Positions 19,401 through 27,379 of a stretch of DNA of 64,000 bases are shown one piece after another (the stretch's first letter is position 1; the number at the start of each line of letters is the position of its first letter). The stretch covers positions 124,001-188,000 of the forward strand of contig JADKFC010000030.1 in assembly GCA_016717655.1 (NCBI GenBank). Reading direction: 5' to 3'. Under the pieces are notes generated by a model. That model did no database searches, was not told the DNA's origin, and saw only the letters and a list, made by a program, of their open reading frames with translations. Both the position numbers and the translations under genes were made by a program. This stretch comes from Saprospiraceae bacterium (GTDB lineage: Bacteria; Bacteroidota; Bacteroidia; Chitinophagales; Saprospiraceae).

Positions 19401-22348
19401 GCGGTGCTCCCTTGGAAACAAGGGCTGAGCGAAGGTTGCAATGCTAAGGTTGCACAGTCTAATCCTGTATAATAGGTAATAAGTGGCGTGAATGGAGCGG
19501 TAATATCGATAACCATAGAGGTGGCCTGACCATCTGTATTCACCTGGAACCAAACAGAAGCACCATTGGGGTCACAATCACCACCCTCTGCACAATTATA
19601 GTTGTTACAGGATGAAACGCAGGTAAAGCTACCATCGGTAACAGGCTCAAGGGCGGATGTAATTTCATCACAAATTTCTGCCCCTTCGCAGCCGTCCTGA
19701 TCCATAAAAGACAGGGAAAAATCACCACAACCGGCTTCAGAACTTCCTACTTTTACATAGATGCTGGTAGTTGAAAAATCTTCACACCTTACAATAAAGG
19801 TTTCTGGTCCTGCTGTAATACAATAAGGATCCACATTCGGTGCAGCGGAGAGACCACCTGTACAATCCTGACCGGGAGCTCCTACAAACACTTCAACCGC
19901 AATGACTCCACTAAGGGTGCCGGATCCAAAGCTAATTTCCACTGCTTTGGCAGTTGAGCTTGGCTGGTATTCAAACCAAACGGTTGATTCCTGGTTGCCT
20001 GGAGGACAAGATCCCGGGTCACCTGGGTTGGTGGCACAACAAGTGGAGGTCAAACTCGCGCTACCGCCTGATGCAACTACTTCTGGAGTACAATCATTAG
20101 CAGGTGGAACGACAACTTTTACATCAAAAGTAAAGGTAGTTCCTGCCGGATCTGTGGTTCCAACAGCTAAGATATAGGTAGTATTTCCTGTAACAGGAAT
20201 ATTTTCAAATGGATTGGTATCTTCTGAACAAGCTATATAGGTGGTAGCCGCACAATCAGACAATAATGTCAGATAGGTACCTGCAGGTATATTGGCAAAG
20301 TCGAGTTCTGCTGCACCTGCTGGTGTTGTCATGGTGTAATAAACGGTTGGATTTTCGCCATGGGTACAACCACCTGCGTTAAAAGTTTCCCAGCAAGCAT
20401 TTACAGTTGTACCATTAACAGTCACAAATTCGCAATCTTCAAGTGTGATCGGATCTGCACGATCACAATCGTCATTGAATGGACCATCGTCAGCTATTTC
20501 TGTATAGTCTACCCTCAAATCTCCAGCTGTTGCACCAGCAGTTGAAACCTGTAAAAAATAATCACCTGGAGGCAAACAGTCAAATTCGTAATCCAGTGGA
20601 CCGCTGGCACATTCTGCATCAAGAACCACTCCGTTTCCGCAGGCATCCTGCACGACACCGGCTACGATGCCACCAGAATATGGGTTAGCTCCTTGCGGTG
20701 TAATCACGATGTGAATGCCTCTTACCCCCATTGCTGGAATGGTAAACTGATAAAAAATCACGTTTTCCTGATCCCCAGCAGGGCAAGATGGGATAGTTGG
20801 GTCGCCGCCTGCACAATTGGTGGTTCCAGTTGCATTGCCATTGCCTGTAATATCGTAAGCCGACAAATCAGCACATGGGTCATCATTGGGTGGGCCGAGG
20901 TTAAATTTAATTTCAAATTCAAAATCACCACCATCATCTCCATTGGAAGCGAGTGCTATTAAATAGGTGTTTCCTGCAACAAGTGGACCGATATTGCCGA
21001 AAACGGTATTAAGTCCACTGTTACAACCGTCAATGATGGTCAGGTTCGCGCAATCGCTGCCTTCAAAGATTCCCATGTAAGGCTGACCGGCACCAGAGTA
21101 ACTTGTAAATTCAAAATCCATGGTTGGCATGTCACCTGTGTTACCAGGTGCTGTGAATGAGTACCAAGTTGTTTCTTCAACAGTAAAATCGCATGGTGGT
21201 ACAATGGCACTGAAGTTTTCCGGACAAGCATCTTCGTTTGAGCCAGTGAATGGACCTAAGAGTACGCAGATATCGGCGGGGTCGATGGTAATCACCTCTG
21301 CGCTGGTACAAGCATCATTCGGGGCTGCCGGATTTTGTGCGGCTACTACTGAAACTGAAAATACACCAGCATTGGCAGCCGATGAACCGATCATGATGTT
21401 ATAAATTCCCGGTTCAAGGCAAGAAAGTTCGATTTCGCCATCACCATTACAATCTTCCTCTATAAGTGTAGGTGCACATGGATCTCCTTCTTCAAATACC
21501 GCAATGCTTGGAGAGGTAAGGCCTGTTACCGTTACAGTAAACTGATCGTTAGGAGCTGTTAGTTCGTAAGTGTACCAAAGTGTATTTTCAACCGGACCAC
21601 CACAGTTATAATCATCAGTAGCACAGGTATTGTCCTGATTGGTTAGAGAACCCGGAATGTCAACAGCAGCAAAAGTTCCGGCACATGGATCATCATTAAC
21701 CGGTGTTACATTGTATTTGATGTCAAATCCAACATTGCCTTCTGCTCCATCTATACCGATGGCAACATAGTAAGTGGTATTTTCAGCCACTACAATAGGT
21801 GCTCCTGTTCCTCCACTGATACAGCCACCTCCCGGAATTGAACCACCGGCTGCCGGACAGCTGGCAAAAATGGTAAGGTATGCGTTGGCAGTGATGTTAT
21901 CCAATTCGATGCTGGTAGTACCGGTAGGTGTGGTAAACTCGTACCAAACAACAGACTCGGCACTGTAATCAAGGGCACAACCTGCAATGGTGAATGTTTC
22001 GGGACAAGCACCGACAGTAGTGGTTTGAGTCACTGCAAAAAATTCACAAATAGGAAGTTGATCAATAACTTCTGCATTGTCGCATGCATCATTGGTTACA
22101 GCTACCGGTGTCTCGGCAATTGTCACTGAAAAGTTGCCAGCATTGGCGGATGATGAACTTACAAAAATGGCAATGGTTTGAGGCTCCGGACAATCCAAGG
22201 ATACGCTGTTATCACAGTCACCTGCCAGTGAAGTGTTACAATCATCCTGATAAATCTCAACTACATGGTTGGCACCGGAAACAGAAACAGTAAGGGTTTT
22301 TACACCTGCACCGATCACATATTCGTACCAAACAGAAGCTTCATTCAC
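13421..22348 (-). CDS. Giant T9SS type B secreted adhesin, main part
   Basis: This is the C-terminal 2,975 residues of a gene that continues into 22393-24129 (whole about 3,570 codons). From the N side it holds alternating PPC-like Cys-rich modules, each opening with ND.C..A and containing a WY.F/WYEY core. It then has a Trp/Gly-rich domain (GGWWYVSNGGNPGC), Ig/PKD-like repeats, four tandem ~180-residue modules anchored on C-x-CP, and a SprB-like repeat (VSCFNAKDGAIGFIGVTGG). The end is a type B sorting domain: KIFDRWGNLMYS, WDGTFNGKEVVPGVYTWVVE, GDVTVLR. It should be exported by the Sec and T9SS pathways and fixed at the cell surface for adhesion or gliding. One base is missing in GGG 22400-22402. 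Confidence 0.9.
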   Translation of the reverse strand: MNEASVWYEYVIGAGVKTLTVSVSGANHVVEIYQDDCNTSLAGDCDNSVSLDCPEPQTIAIFVSSSSANAGNFSVTIAETPVAVTNDACDNAEVIDQLPICEFFAVTQTTTVGACPETFTIAGCALDYSAESVVWYEFTTPTGTTSIELDNITANAYLTIFASCPAAGGSIPGGGCISGGTGAPIVVAENTTYYVAIGIDGAEGNVGFDIKYNVTPVNDDPCAGTFAAVDIPGSLTNQDNTCATDDYNCGGPVENTLWYTYELTAPNDQFTVTVTGLTSPSIAVFEEGDPCAPTLIEEDCNGDGEIELSCLEPGIYNIMIGSSAANAGVFSVSVVAAQNPAAPNDACTSAEVITIDPADICVLLGPFTGSNEDACPENFSAIVPPCDFTVEETTWYSFTAPGNTGDMPTMDFEFTSYSGAGQPYMGIFEGSDCANLTIIDGCNSGLNTVFGNIGPLVAGNTYLIALASNGDDGGDFEFEIKFNLGPPNDDPCADLSAYDITGNGNATGTTNCAGGDPTIPSCPAGDQENVIFYQFTIPAMGVRGIHIVITPQGANPYSGGIVAGVVQDACGNGVVLDAECASGPLDYEFDCLPPGDYFLQVSTAGATAGDLRVDYTEIADDGPFNDDCDRADPITLEDCEFVTVNGTTVNACWETFNAGGCTHGENPTVYYTMTTPAGAAELDFANIPAGTYLTLLSDCAATTYIACSEDTNPFENIPVTGNTTYILAVGTTDPAGTTFTFDVKVVVPPANDCTPEVVASGGSASLTSTCCATNPGDPGSCPPGNQESTVWFEYQPSSTAKAVEISFGSGTLSGVIAVEVFVGAPGQDCTGGLSAAPNVDPYCITAGPETFIVRCEDFSTTSIYVKVGSSEAGCGDFSLSFMDQDGCEGAEICDEITSALEPVTDGSFTCVSSCNNYNCAEGGDCDPNGASVWFQVNTDGQATSMVIDITAPFTPLITYYTGLDCATLALQPSLSPCFQGSTATVGAGANQSYWIKVEAANGEDLGDFDLCVATFFNTFDCYESEITSIARPEYPTADQNGPYCPGETVNFCMNFTFTVSQPPPPDGNNCQWIQGIIPTLYGGWDYVESNLPAQGPGGGWFWLDQDMVDYNVNSSIYSIVDIDGVKGLEYGGASAGMPAGTLLPGGWWYVSNGGNPGCTNDGDPDNMWGLPASCNATQIVNFCMDLKVKDLDEMDDCETERLDFSVTVTADGETGCWDDLSCSLSTPLVFAGDIDCSGNITVDGEDKEICTGESVFIQVVASEPGAVIELNTIDNPNVTGETLTGTFPNSIASFTDVLVNIGPNVEEVIYVFYARGATSICKGPEFELKVTVYPNLEVTFPPVYICEGTCGLISPNVSGGSGNYVMYEWSTGDDTPAITVCPTSTTTYFITVTDDKGCFGTGEVEVEVKPPVQGEMDPNPLSICQDGIDDAGPYMVVNITSGSDPFDIVWNEPGGLYGITGFTNYNGDTYDVDEENSIASADPKELCAHVVDAFGCEADICGDVIIDGAPAVTFTHPPLACGQNSVVLTANFDFGNSSSYLDRFELYDCDENLIAIKNSDPSNFAIADLSANNCFVLHTYTDNGCLDVKTLVVQPPTGVQANLTSNSPICLGQNAVVSVSNAASYTSFEWNVPGITTPSLTTTPTINTIYTVTVTESNGCTDVANLEVVVSPAPTISLAGSLSFCVGSNTTLEATSLPGSVITWNNSVPMQVSDTSVVTINTGGQYTVLVTSPDGCSIDSTITVVESTSLQVSMNDLTLCDGAVDTLSPGSFFATYVWSQDGNALSESGAKLAVTAPGTYCVTVTDASGCSGTACKVVTNNTTPMIVVPQSPVEVCRVNSGVGPTSLNFNSLVTGPTGTWADIESSGVDLSNLADVSFIGIPRDTFTFRFVTNSAVAPCINDTAFVDVIVNNCPCPTIAFQDLTLCNDNTNQINLNNTLLVPSFIRNGVWSLASGPGTLTITNDSIINVSGITGGVYNLNWQTNASIGACTNSGQHFITVNESPVAVKKGDRILCNAVTGQGPSMINLDTVLVAGASVGTWTQTAGTAVSGLPIFDVTGMTPGLLTFQYQTTGATAPCTNKTVTLNINVRDCSCPLATIERDTLCNGSDVVDLNTLMTINPAGTGGSWSTTAPAGTLTGSNFNATGVTSGNYKIRFTLSPDPGGSCEKFFEQDIVIRRQPFATKLNDATACNANTGNGNTSVGLNSLINATPNGTWTQVSGTPALTIPANGFIDFTGLPIGNEYEFKYSVTANSPCVPVDVTVKVTVKDCDCPNVNIVAPQPLCNTELTFDLSTLEDPAIAPGFWSVIDPLNNPVTVNPNKTINVNGLAEGKYDLVYTLSPAPSGTCAKSSMVVLDIVNEKVAVLKASETVCTVDKGNGDNILDFRDLITSGYVGGTWANTDNAPVVFSNPPIAINFSNATIGQFYTFTYTVDNAAPCVDKLYTIEIEVIDCTCPPIRPGDPADACTSDGTIALSPQYDDPANPGKWESATVTITNNVANIAALASGNYTLTYVVNTPIPGCPDRVDRTLTVVKSKVAGTPAADEVCSNEPETISLAILLTGEDAGGTWKEVSSKPSTGSAFNASAGTFNTTGQAASSYQFEYSFTNQTPCPDVKQVVTINVVSAPTAQAGNPDTITCTVAEVTIGDPTDNQPNVTYQWTHDGGLPVPNADKATSKVNFGGKFTIKVTNTITGCSATDDVIITVDPNKPTAQLNVEDVSCFNAKDGAIGFIGVTGGKAPLQYSKDGGATFQASPNFSNLSGGNYNMVIKDASGCTFLEPVKINEPGPFSINLGDDVTITLGESVPLSLTGQIPGGVQTIQWTATDTSGVRIICDQPVENCIEFTLTPQVSTTVCARVVDQNGCEAEDCKIINLLKARNVVFSNILQSGNPGENKTFYVESSSVAWINEMKIFDRWGNLMYSRADFPANDPAFGWDGTFNGKEVVPGVYTWVVELEYDAKGSGDLEVFSGDVTVLR
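14993..16870 (-). repeat. Four tandem ~540-bp coding modules with C-x-CP anchors in the giant adhesin
   Basis: The first Cys codons of the anchors NNCPCP, RDCSCP, KDCDCP and IDCTCP start at 16612, 16075, 15541 and 14995, spaced 537, 534 and 546 bp (179, 178 and 182 codons). Each unit appears to contain two related halves. One carries an LC.... stretch, and the other has GTW followed by a PC...V.V pattern just before the anchor. Divergence between units at the residue level is high, so these are old duplications under selection, not recent copies. Confidence 0.75.
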
Positions 22349-22392
22349 AGCTCCAGCACAAGGGGTTTCGTCTTCTGTAGCACAATCATTGG

Positions 22393-24129
22393 TTAAGCCG
22401 GGTTGTTGCCCAGGTTTACTGCTATGGCATTGTTACAGTCGTCATTAGAAGGATTGGGTGTAACAGTAATGGTGATTTGGTCTGTATCTGTACATCCATT
22501 GGCATCTGTCACCGTCACTGTCCAAAGTCCGTCATGAATGTTGGGATCCGCATTGGCGTTGTTATAGTTTTGACCCGTTGCAGTTGAGCCATTGGGAAGA
22601 TCCCAATCGAAAGTATAAGGGGTTTGACCTGTACCCACATCGGCAGTCAAATTGATGTTGTCTCCCTCACAGACAGTAAAGTTAGATGGAGAGTTACCAT
22701 TGTTTACATTTTGGATTTCAAGATCGTTGGGATTAGGATTTACCGTCAGGGTTACCTCGGCTGTGGTAAAACAACCGGTGGCATTGCTCTCTACTCTGGC
22801 ATAGATAAGGGTGGCATTGGCCGCTGTATAATTGGGTCCAATAGCAGCCGTACCTGCCTGGGCATTGGCCAAAGATGTATGATAGGTTACCGTCATATTG
22901 GCAGCACCATTGTCAATATCAGCTCCATCATTGGAGTTGGTTGCTGGAAATCCTGGAGCAAGTTCTGCATCTGTAAGTGTGAAATCACCGGTATTGGCAG
23001 GATTGGCACAGACTTTTAGTTCTGTGTCGTTGATAGTTGGGTTGGCATTGATGGTAATGGTAAGTACATCGCTGTTGATACAACCATTGGCATCTTCATA
23101 AAATACCTCATAAATGCCATCATGGGTGCCGATGGTGGCATTTGCAATATTTTGAGTATTGGTATTGCCTGCAATTGGGTTACCATCAAGTTCCCAAGTA
23201 TAATTCACCGCTCCGGCAGTTGCAGTAAGGGTAAAAGGATCATCTTCACACACTTCACCATCATTTGCGGTATTACCACTATTTTCTGTCACGTTGAGGT
23301 TGACAACCGGAAGGGGATTGACCACAATGGTTTGGGTCACCACTACTTCACAGGCGTTGTTGTCTGTAATGGTTACACTGTAAACTCCATCATCAGTGAT
23401 GGCAGCGTTGGTAACTGAAACTGAAGAAGTCGTATTTCCTAGTGGTGCGCCATCTAGCTCCCAAGCATAGGTATAGGTAAGGTTGTTGGTAACGTCAATG
23501 TCGAAGTTATCACCAATACAAACTGTTCCATCATCATCTACATTGCCACCTGTTTCAGTGACTGAAATTGTTGATGGTGGAGAAGTTAATGCTGTGGCAG
23601 TAATTTCAAAATTACCGGCATTGGCATTTTCTGAAACCACCATGATGATGTAGTTGCCAGGAGTGATCGCAAAACACTCACCAGTAATATCAGTAGCAAT
23701 TAATGGACCTGCGGTACCATTACAATTGCTCATAATGTACACCTCGTGTGCACCCAGAGCCGGAGCACCCGTAGGGTTGATATCAACCTTGATCCTATCA
23801 GTGCCAACGGGAAAAAATGCTAAGTTGACGCTAAAATACTGAACATTGTCGTTGACAATGGTCAATGGATTATAATTACCCCCGGGAATCACGACACCTG
23901 TATTGTCGAATGGGCCTAAAGGTGTTCCTGAAGTTAGCGCGGTAGGCATGCTACAATCTACCGACAAGAGAGCTTTAGCGACCTCAATGGTTGCGGGCTG
24001 CTCTATTCCTGTAGAATTGGAACAAAAGTTTAGAGGTATCCTCAAAGCATCTACAACAGTAGCCGCTGAGATATAACTCAAACAAAACGTACTTAAAAGC
24101 GTGACGTATAAAAGTTTTTTCATCAACAA
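22393..24129 (-). CDS. Giant T9SS adhesin, N-terminal part
   Basis: This fragment supplies the signal peptide (MKKLLYVTLLSTFCLSYISA), an N-terminal PPC-like domain of about 150 residues, and several Ig-like repeats. The repeats are built on the pattern TVTDANGC / CVGDNFDIDVT (for example VCEDDPFTLTATAGAVNYTW). The frame ends NAIAVNLGNNPA at a stop caused by one missing base in GGG 22400-22402. Adding it joins NNPG to LTNDCATEDE and on into the main part at 13421-22348. Unlike several neighbours, the mature N terminus here does not begin with Gln. Confidence 0.88.
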   Translation of the reverse strand: MLMKKLLYVTLLSTFCLSYISAATVVDALRIPLNFCSNSTGIEQPATIEVAKALLSVDCSMPTALTSGTPLGPFDNTGVVIPGGNYNPLTIVNDNVQYFSVNLAFFPVGTDRIKVDINPTGAPALGAHEVYIMSNCNGTAGPLIATDITGECFAITPGNYIIMVVSENANAGNFEITATALTSPPSTISVTETGGNVDDDGTVCIGDNFDIDVTNNLTYTYAWELDGAPLGNTTSSVSVTNAAITDDGVYSVTITDNNACEVVVTQTIVVNPLPVVNLNVTENSGNTANDGEVCEDDPFTLTATAGAVNYTWELDGNPIAGNTNTQNIANATIGTHDGIYEVFYEDANGCINSDVLTITINANPTINDTELKVCANPANTGDFTLTDAELAPGFPATNSNDGADIDNGAANMTVTYHTSLANAQAGTAAIGPNYTAANATLIYARVESNATGCFTTAEVTLTVNPNPNDLEIQNVNNGNSPSNFTVCEGDNINLTADVGTGQTPYTFDWDLPNGSTATGQNYNNANADPNIHDGLWTVTVTDANGCTDTDQITITVTPNPSNDDCNNAIAVNLGNNPA

Positions 24130-24245
24130 AAAAATCTAGTGGTTAGCAATGACCAATTTGGTATTAACAATATCTAATAAATCAGCAAAACGCTGCTTTT
24201 GTCATTTGTAAGCTGAGAACCGCCTGTGGAGAAATTAATACCCCG

Positions 24246-24253
24246 CAAAGCTA
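24246..24253 (-). promoter_or_regulatory. Candidate -7 element (TAGCTTTG) of the giant adhesin
   Basis: TAGCTTTG reads 24253 to 24246 on the minus strand. It would leave a leader of roughly 110 bases before the ATG at 24129, longer than elsewhere in the window. No -33 box at the expected distance is evident. Confidence 0.45.
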
Positions 24254-24542
24254 ACAAGTTTTCTTCAGAAGCCCTGCATTTCATATAATTTGCTTGTGTT
24301 ACTTCGGTAAAAAAGAATAATAAATTAAATAAATGGCATCTTATAAAATTTAATTTCAATAATGGATGATAATTATAAGAATTACCTAATATTATACTGA
24401 TTCAGAGAAGCATTATATATCTATATTTTATAATATATAGTTCTGGGAATAAGTTTTTATTTTTTTTTATTCCTCAAAACTTCATTTTCCTGGAATTTTG
24501 AATCTTCAGAAGTGAACTTAACTATTTCCATTTTTTACTGTC

Positions 24543-24550
24543 TAACTTTG
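24543..24550 (+). promoter_or_regulatory. -7 element (TAACTTTG) of the glycosyltransferase operon
   Basis: TAACTTTG matches TAnnTTTG. Transcription would begin near 24555, three bases before an out-of-frame ATG at 24558 and about 20 before the in-frame GTG at 24574. Confidence 0.55.
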
Positions 24551-24573
24551 CCGGCAAATGAAAACAATTCCAG

Positions 24574-25263
24574 GTGCTGATTGATGTAATAATTCCAGCT
24601 TTTAATGAAGAAAAATCTATAGGGAGGGTAATTCAACATTTACCTACTGAATGGGTAAGGAACATCATTGTAGCCAACAATGGCAGTACTGACAGCACTA
24701 AAACAGTTGCCCTTGAAGCCGGAGCTATCGTAGTTGATCAAAAATTGAAAGGCTATGGCAATGCATGCCTGAAAGCAATAGAATTCCTTAAAGGGCAATT
24801 GATACCACCTGATGTTGTTGTCTTTTTGGATGGCGATTTCAGCGATTTTCCTGAACAACTCAGTGAATTAATACTTCCTATCACAAAGGAAAGCTACGAT
24901 TTGGTCATAGGTTCGCGTGTGTTGGGAAAAAGAGAAAAAGGTGCCTTGCTGCCACAGCAGCGATTTGGGAATGCACTTGCCTGCGGGCTAATTAAGTTGT
25001 TTTTTGGCTATACTTTTACTGATCTTGGCCCCTTTAGAGCCATTCAATATCCAAAATTGCTGCAACTTGACATGCAGGATCAAAACTTTGGGTGGACCGT
25101 AGAGATGCAGATTAAGGCAGCCAAACAGGGCCTAAAATGTATTGAAGTACCCGTTGATTATCGCAAAAGAATTGGCCAGTCAAAAGTTTCCGGTACCATC
25201 AGGGGCAGCATAAAAGCAGGCTACAAAATCTTGTGGACAATCTTTAAATACATACTCAAATGA
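24574..25263 (+). CDS. Family 2 glycosyltransferase (polyprenyl-phosphate sugar transferase type)
   Basis: This GT-A enzyme transfers a sugar from a nucleotide donor. It begins LIDVIIPAFNEEKSIGRVI, has the DxD-like VVFLDGDFSDFPEQL, and then VIGSRVLGKREKGAL, DLGPFRAI and FGWTVEMQIKAAKQGLK, which are typical of dolichyl/undecaprenyl-phosphate glycosyltransferases. At 229 residues it has no membrane helices. The start is uncertain. GTG 24574 fits homologues, but ATG 24558 reads MKTIP and would join this frame if one G of 24573-24574 were extra. It overlaps the next transferase by four bases (ATGA). Cell-envelope or polysaccharide work is inferred. Confidence 0.88.
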   Translation: MLIDVIIPAFNEEKSIGRVIQHLPTEWVRNIIVANNGSTDSTKTVALEAGAIVVDQKLKGYGNACLKAIEFLKGQLIPPDVVVFLDGDFSDFPEQLSELILPITKESYDLVIGSRVLGKREKGALLPQQRFGNALACGLIKLFFGYTFTDLGPFRAIQYPKLLQLDMQDQNFGWTVEMQIKAAKQGLKCIEVPVDYRKRIGQSKVSGTIRGSIKAGYKILWTIFKYILK

Positions 25264-26282
25264 ATCAGATCATAGGTGCCGTATTTGATATTTTGTATTT
25301 AATAACAGTAAGCCTGACTACGCTCTATTGTTTTTACAACTTTGTACTTGCCTTACTTCTTTTGTTTTCCAAAAAACAACATCAGGTAAAAACCAATTCT
25401 TCTTTTAAAGTAACCATCCAACTCCCTATTTATAATGAAAAGAATGTTGTGGGTAGTTTGTTTGAACACATAGATCGAATTTCCTACCCCAATGACCTGC
25501 TTGAAATTCAAATTCTGGATGACAGTACGGATGGGTGTCTTGAGATATCTAAAAAATGGCTGACTAAATGGAGGAATGAAGGTAGAGCTGTTCAACTCTT
25601 GCACAGACAAGAGAGGAAGGGATACAAAGCAGGAGCGTTGGCTGCTGGGCTGTCTGCTGCAAAGGGAGATTATATATGTATTTTTGATGCCGATTTCAAG
25701 CCAGACCCCCATTTCTTAAAGCACGTGCTACCGGTATTTACCGATGCAACAACTGCCGCCGTACAGGCGAGGTGGACTTTTGTCAATCAAGACCAAAATC
25801 TTTTAACCCTATTACAAACCCTTCAACTCAACATACACTTCGCCATCGAACAAAGGGCTCGCTATTTTCTACATTTGCCTTTGCAATTCAATGGTACCTG
25901 TGGCATTTGGCGTAAAACAGCCATCCAGGATGCCGGTGGCTGGCAAGCGGATACCCTCACCGAAGACCTGGACCTAAGTTATCGGGCACAACTGAGTGGA
26001 TGGAAAATTATCTACCTCAATGATGTATTTGTACCTGGCGAGCTGCCCTCTGATCTCAGAAGCCTGAGATTACAACAGCACAGGTGGATGAAAGGAGGAG
26101 CTGAAACCGCAAAAAAATTAATACACCGGGTGTGGAGTGGCAACTTCAACATTGCGCAAAAGATTTCAGCTTCACTCCATTTATTATCTAGTTCTATTTA
26201 TTTGGTCATGTTTCTAATGTCAATTGCTACTCTACCACTCTTGTTTCTAAAGGCCCAAGTCAATAGGATGGAGGCTGGATGA
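25260..26282 (+). CDS. Membrane-bound processive-type family 2 glycosyltransferase, N-terminal part
   Basis: An N-terminal membrane helix (VFDILYLITVSLTTLYCFYN and onward) precedes a catalytic domain. That domain carries the D,D,D,QxxRW signature of cellulose-synthase-like enzymes: QILDDSTDG, CIFDADFKPDP, LTEDLDLSYRAQLSGWK and LQQHRWMKGG. C-terminal membrane segments begin at LHLLSSSIYLVMFLMSIA. The frame stops after NRMEAG because one G is missing at 26278-26279. Restoring it continues into DETLNYLPLTLFALTM and the fragment at 26308-26721, giving about 487 residues. Such enzymes make beta-linked polysaccharide or glycolipid at the inner membrane. The product is unknown. Confidence 0.87.
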   Translation: MNQIIGAVFDILYLITVSLTTLYCFYNFVLALLLLFSKKQHQVKTNSSFKVTIQLPIYNEKNVVGSLFEHIDRISYPNDLLEIQILDDSTDGCLEISKKWLTKWRNEGRAVQLLHRQERKGYKAGALAAGLSAAKGDYICIFDADFKPDPHFLKHVLPVFTDATTAAVQARWTFVNQDQNLLTLLQTLQLNIHFAIEQRARYFLHLPLQFNGTCGIWRKTAIQDAGGWQADTLTEDLDLSYRAQLSGWKIIYLNDVFVPGELPSDLRSLRLQQHRWMKGGAETAKKLIHRVWSGNFNIAQKISASLHLLSSSIYLVMFLMSIATLPLLFLKAQVNRMEAG

Positions 26283-26307
26283 AACATTAAATTATTTACC
26301 ACTGACC

Positions 26308-26721
26308 TTGTTTGCCCTTACGATGATAATCGCAAATATCAAAAGGAAGTTGTCTTTCTTTCATCAAATCAAAAAAGTATTTCAGAGTCTAATCCTTTTG
26401 CCTTTTTTTGTGGCCTTCCACATGGGATTTTCATTTCACAATACAAAGGCTGTTTTGAGTGGTTGGCGTGGAATAAAAACTCCCTTTAACAGAACGCCAA
26501 AGGCCGGGGTAGTTGCCACCAAAACTGAATCTTTTAGTTCCCACGGCACAATAATCAAGCCCGCATATGCTGAGCTTATATTGGGAATCACTTTCGCCCT
26601 AAGCTGCTTATATGACATTGAACACAATTCATTTTATCATTTCCATATCTTGTGTGCCATTGGCTATCTAAGTATCTTTGTTCTCAGTATCATCCAAACA
26701 AACCAATACCATGAAGATTGA
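26308..26721 (+). CDS. Membrane glycosyltransferase, C-terminal part
   Basis: This continues the preceding gene after the one-base loss at 26278-26279. It holds further membrane segments (LILLPFFVAFHMGFSFHNTK, IKPAYAELILGITFALSC, HILCAIGYLSIFVLSII) separated by the SGWRGIKTPFNRTPKAG loop. That loop is typical of the cytosolic gate region in CESA-like transferases. It overlaps the DUF2461 start by 11 bases. Confidence 0.8.
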   Translation: MFALTMIIANIKRKLSFFHQIKKVFQSLILLPFFVAFHMGFSFHNTKAVLSGWRGIKTPFNRTPKAGVVATKTESFSSHGTIIKPAYAELILGITFALSCLYDIEHNSFYHFHILCAIGYLSIFVLSIIQTNQYHED

Positions 26722-27379
26722 TAAAAAATTATTGGGCTTTTTGAGCCAGCTACAGCACAACAACAACAAAGAATGGTTTGAGGCCAATAAAGAAACTTAT
26801 GTCCAACAACAGGATGCTTTTAAGCAGTTTTGTGAAGAGATTTTTAAGTCCCTCGGCAAAACAGATCAATTGGAGGCAACCAAGGTCTTTAGAATCTATA
26901 GAGACATACGATTTTCAAAAGATAAAACGCCCTATAAAAATAACTTCGGTGCTTCTTTTTCCCGCATTAAACCCTATTTCAGAGGTGGGTATTACTTGCA
27001 CATTGAGCCGGGAAACAGCTTCGCAGGAGGTGGCTTCTGGGATCCCGCACCCAATGATTTGAAAAGGATCAGAGAAGAAATAGCAGCAGATGCCAAGCCA
27101 TTAAAAAAAATACAAGCCAATAAAACATTTCAATCCTATTTCACCCGTATAGAAGGCGACCAACTTAAGACCATGCCTAAAGGTTTTACGTCTGACCTGG
27201 AGGGTGAGGACCTCATACGCAGAAAACAATACCTGGTTATGAGAAAGTTCTCAGATAAGGAAATCCTGGCAGAAAATTTTTCAGGAGAAGTAGTATCCAC
27301 CTTTAAAGCCATGAGGCCCTTGTTTGACTACATGACGCTTGTGTTAACCACCGACCACAATGGCGAGTCGGTCTTATGA
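26711..27379 (+). CDS. DUF2461 family protein
   Basis: This is a 222-residue cytoplasmic protein of the DUF2461 (TIGR02453) family, whose biochemical function is unknown. Recognisable parts are LGFLSQLQHNNNKEWFEANK, the RIYRDIRFSKDKTPYKNNFG core, GGYYLHIEPGNSFAGGGFW, and the C-terminal MRPLFDYMTLV. The ATG at 26711 was chosen over the upstream TTG-type start at 26678 because it matches the usual N terminus. It overlaps the glycosyltransferase end by 11 bases and the sirtuin start by four, so it is one transcript with both. Confidence 0.9.
   Translation: MKIDKKLLGFLSQLQHNNNKEWFEANKETYVQQQDAFKQFCEEIFKSLGKTDQLEATKVFRIYRDIRFSKDKTPYKNNFGASFSRIKPYFRGGYYLHIEPGNSFAGGGFWDPAPNDLKRIREEIAADAKPLKKIQANKTFQSYFTRIEGDQLKTMPKGFTSDLEGEDLIRRKQYLVMRKFSDKEILAENFSGEVVSTFKAMRPLFDYMTLVLTTDHNGESVL

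Larger units (their letters stand above)
24130..24573. other. AT-rich divergent intergenic region
   Basis: About 440 bases separate the giant adhesin (minus) from the glycosyltransferase operon (plus). Apart from the two -7 elements listed separately, I see only AT-rich sequence, including an imperfect inverted repeat around 24420-24440 (CTATATT ... AATATATAG). The short minus frame 24174-24359 has no recognisable features and is probably chance. The region is large enough for regulatory sites controlling adhesin expression, but none is identifiable. Confidence 0.5.

Noticed and set aside
13421..24129. CRISPR-like or satellite repeats
   Set aside because: The periodicity is at protein level in diverged coding modules; there are no short identical repeats with unique spacers.
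24174..24359. 61-residue minus-strand frame between the adhesin and the glycosyltransferase
   Set aside because: It has no ATG-like start near a promoter element, no recognisable motif, and it spans the adhesin -7 element; it looks like chance in AT-rich DNA.
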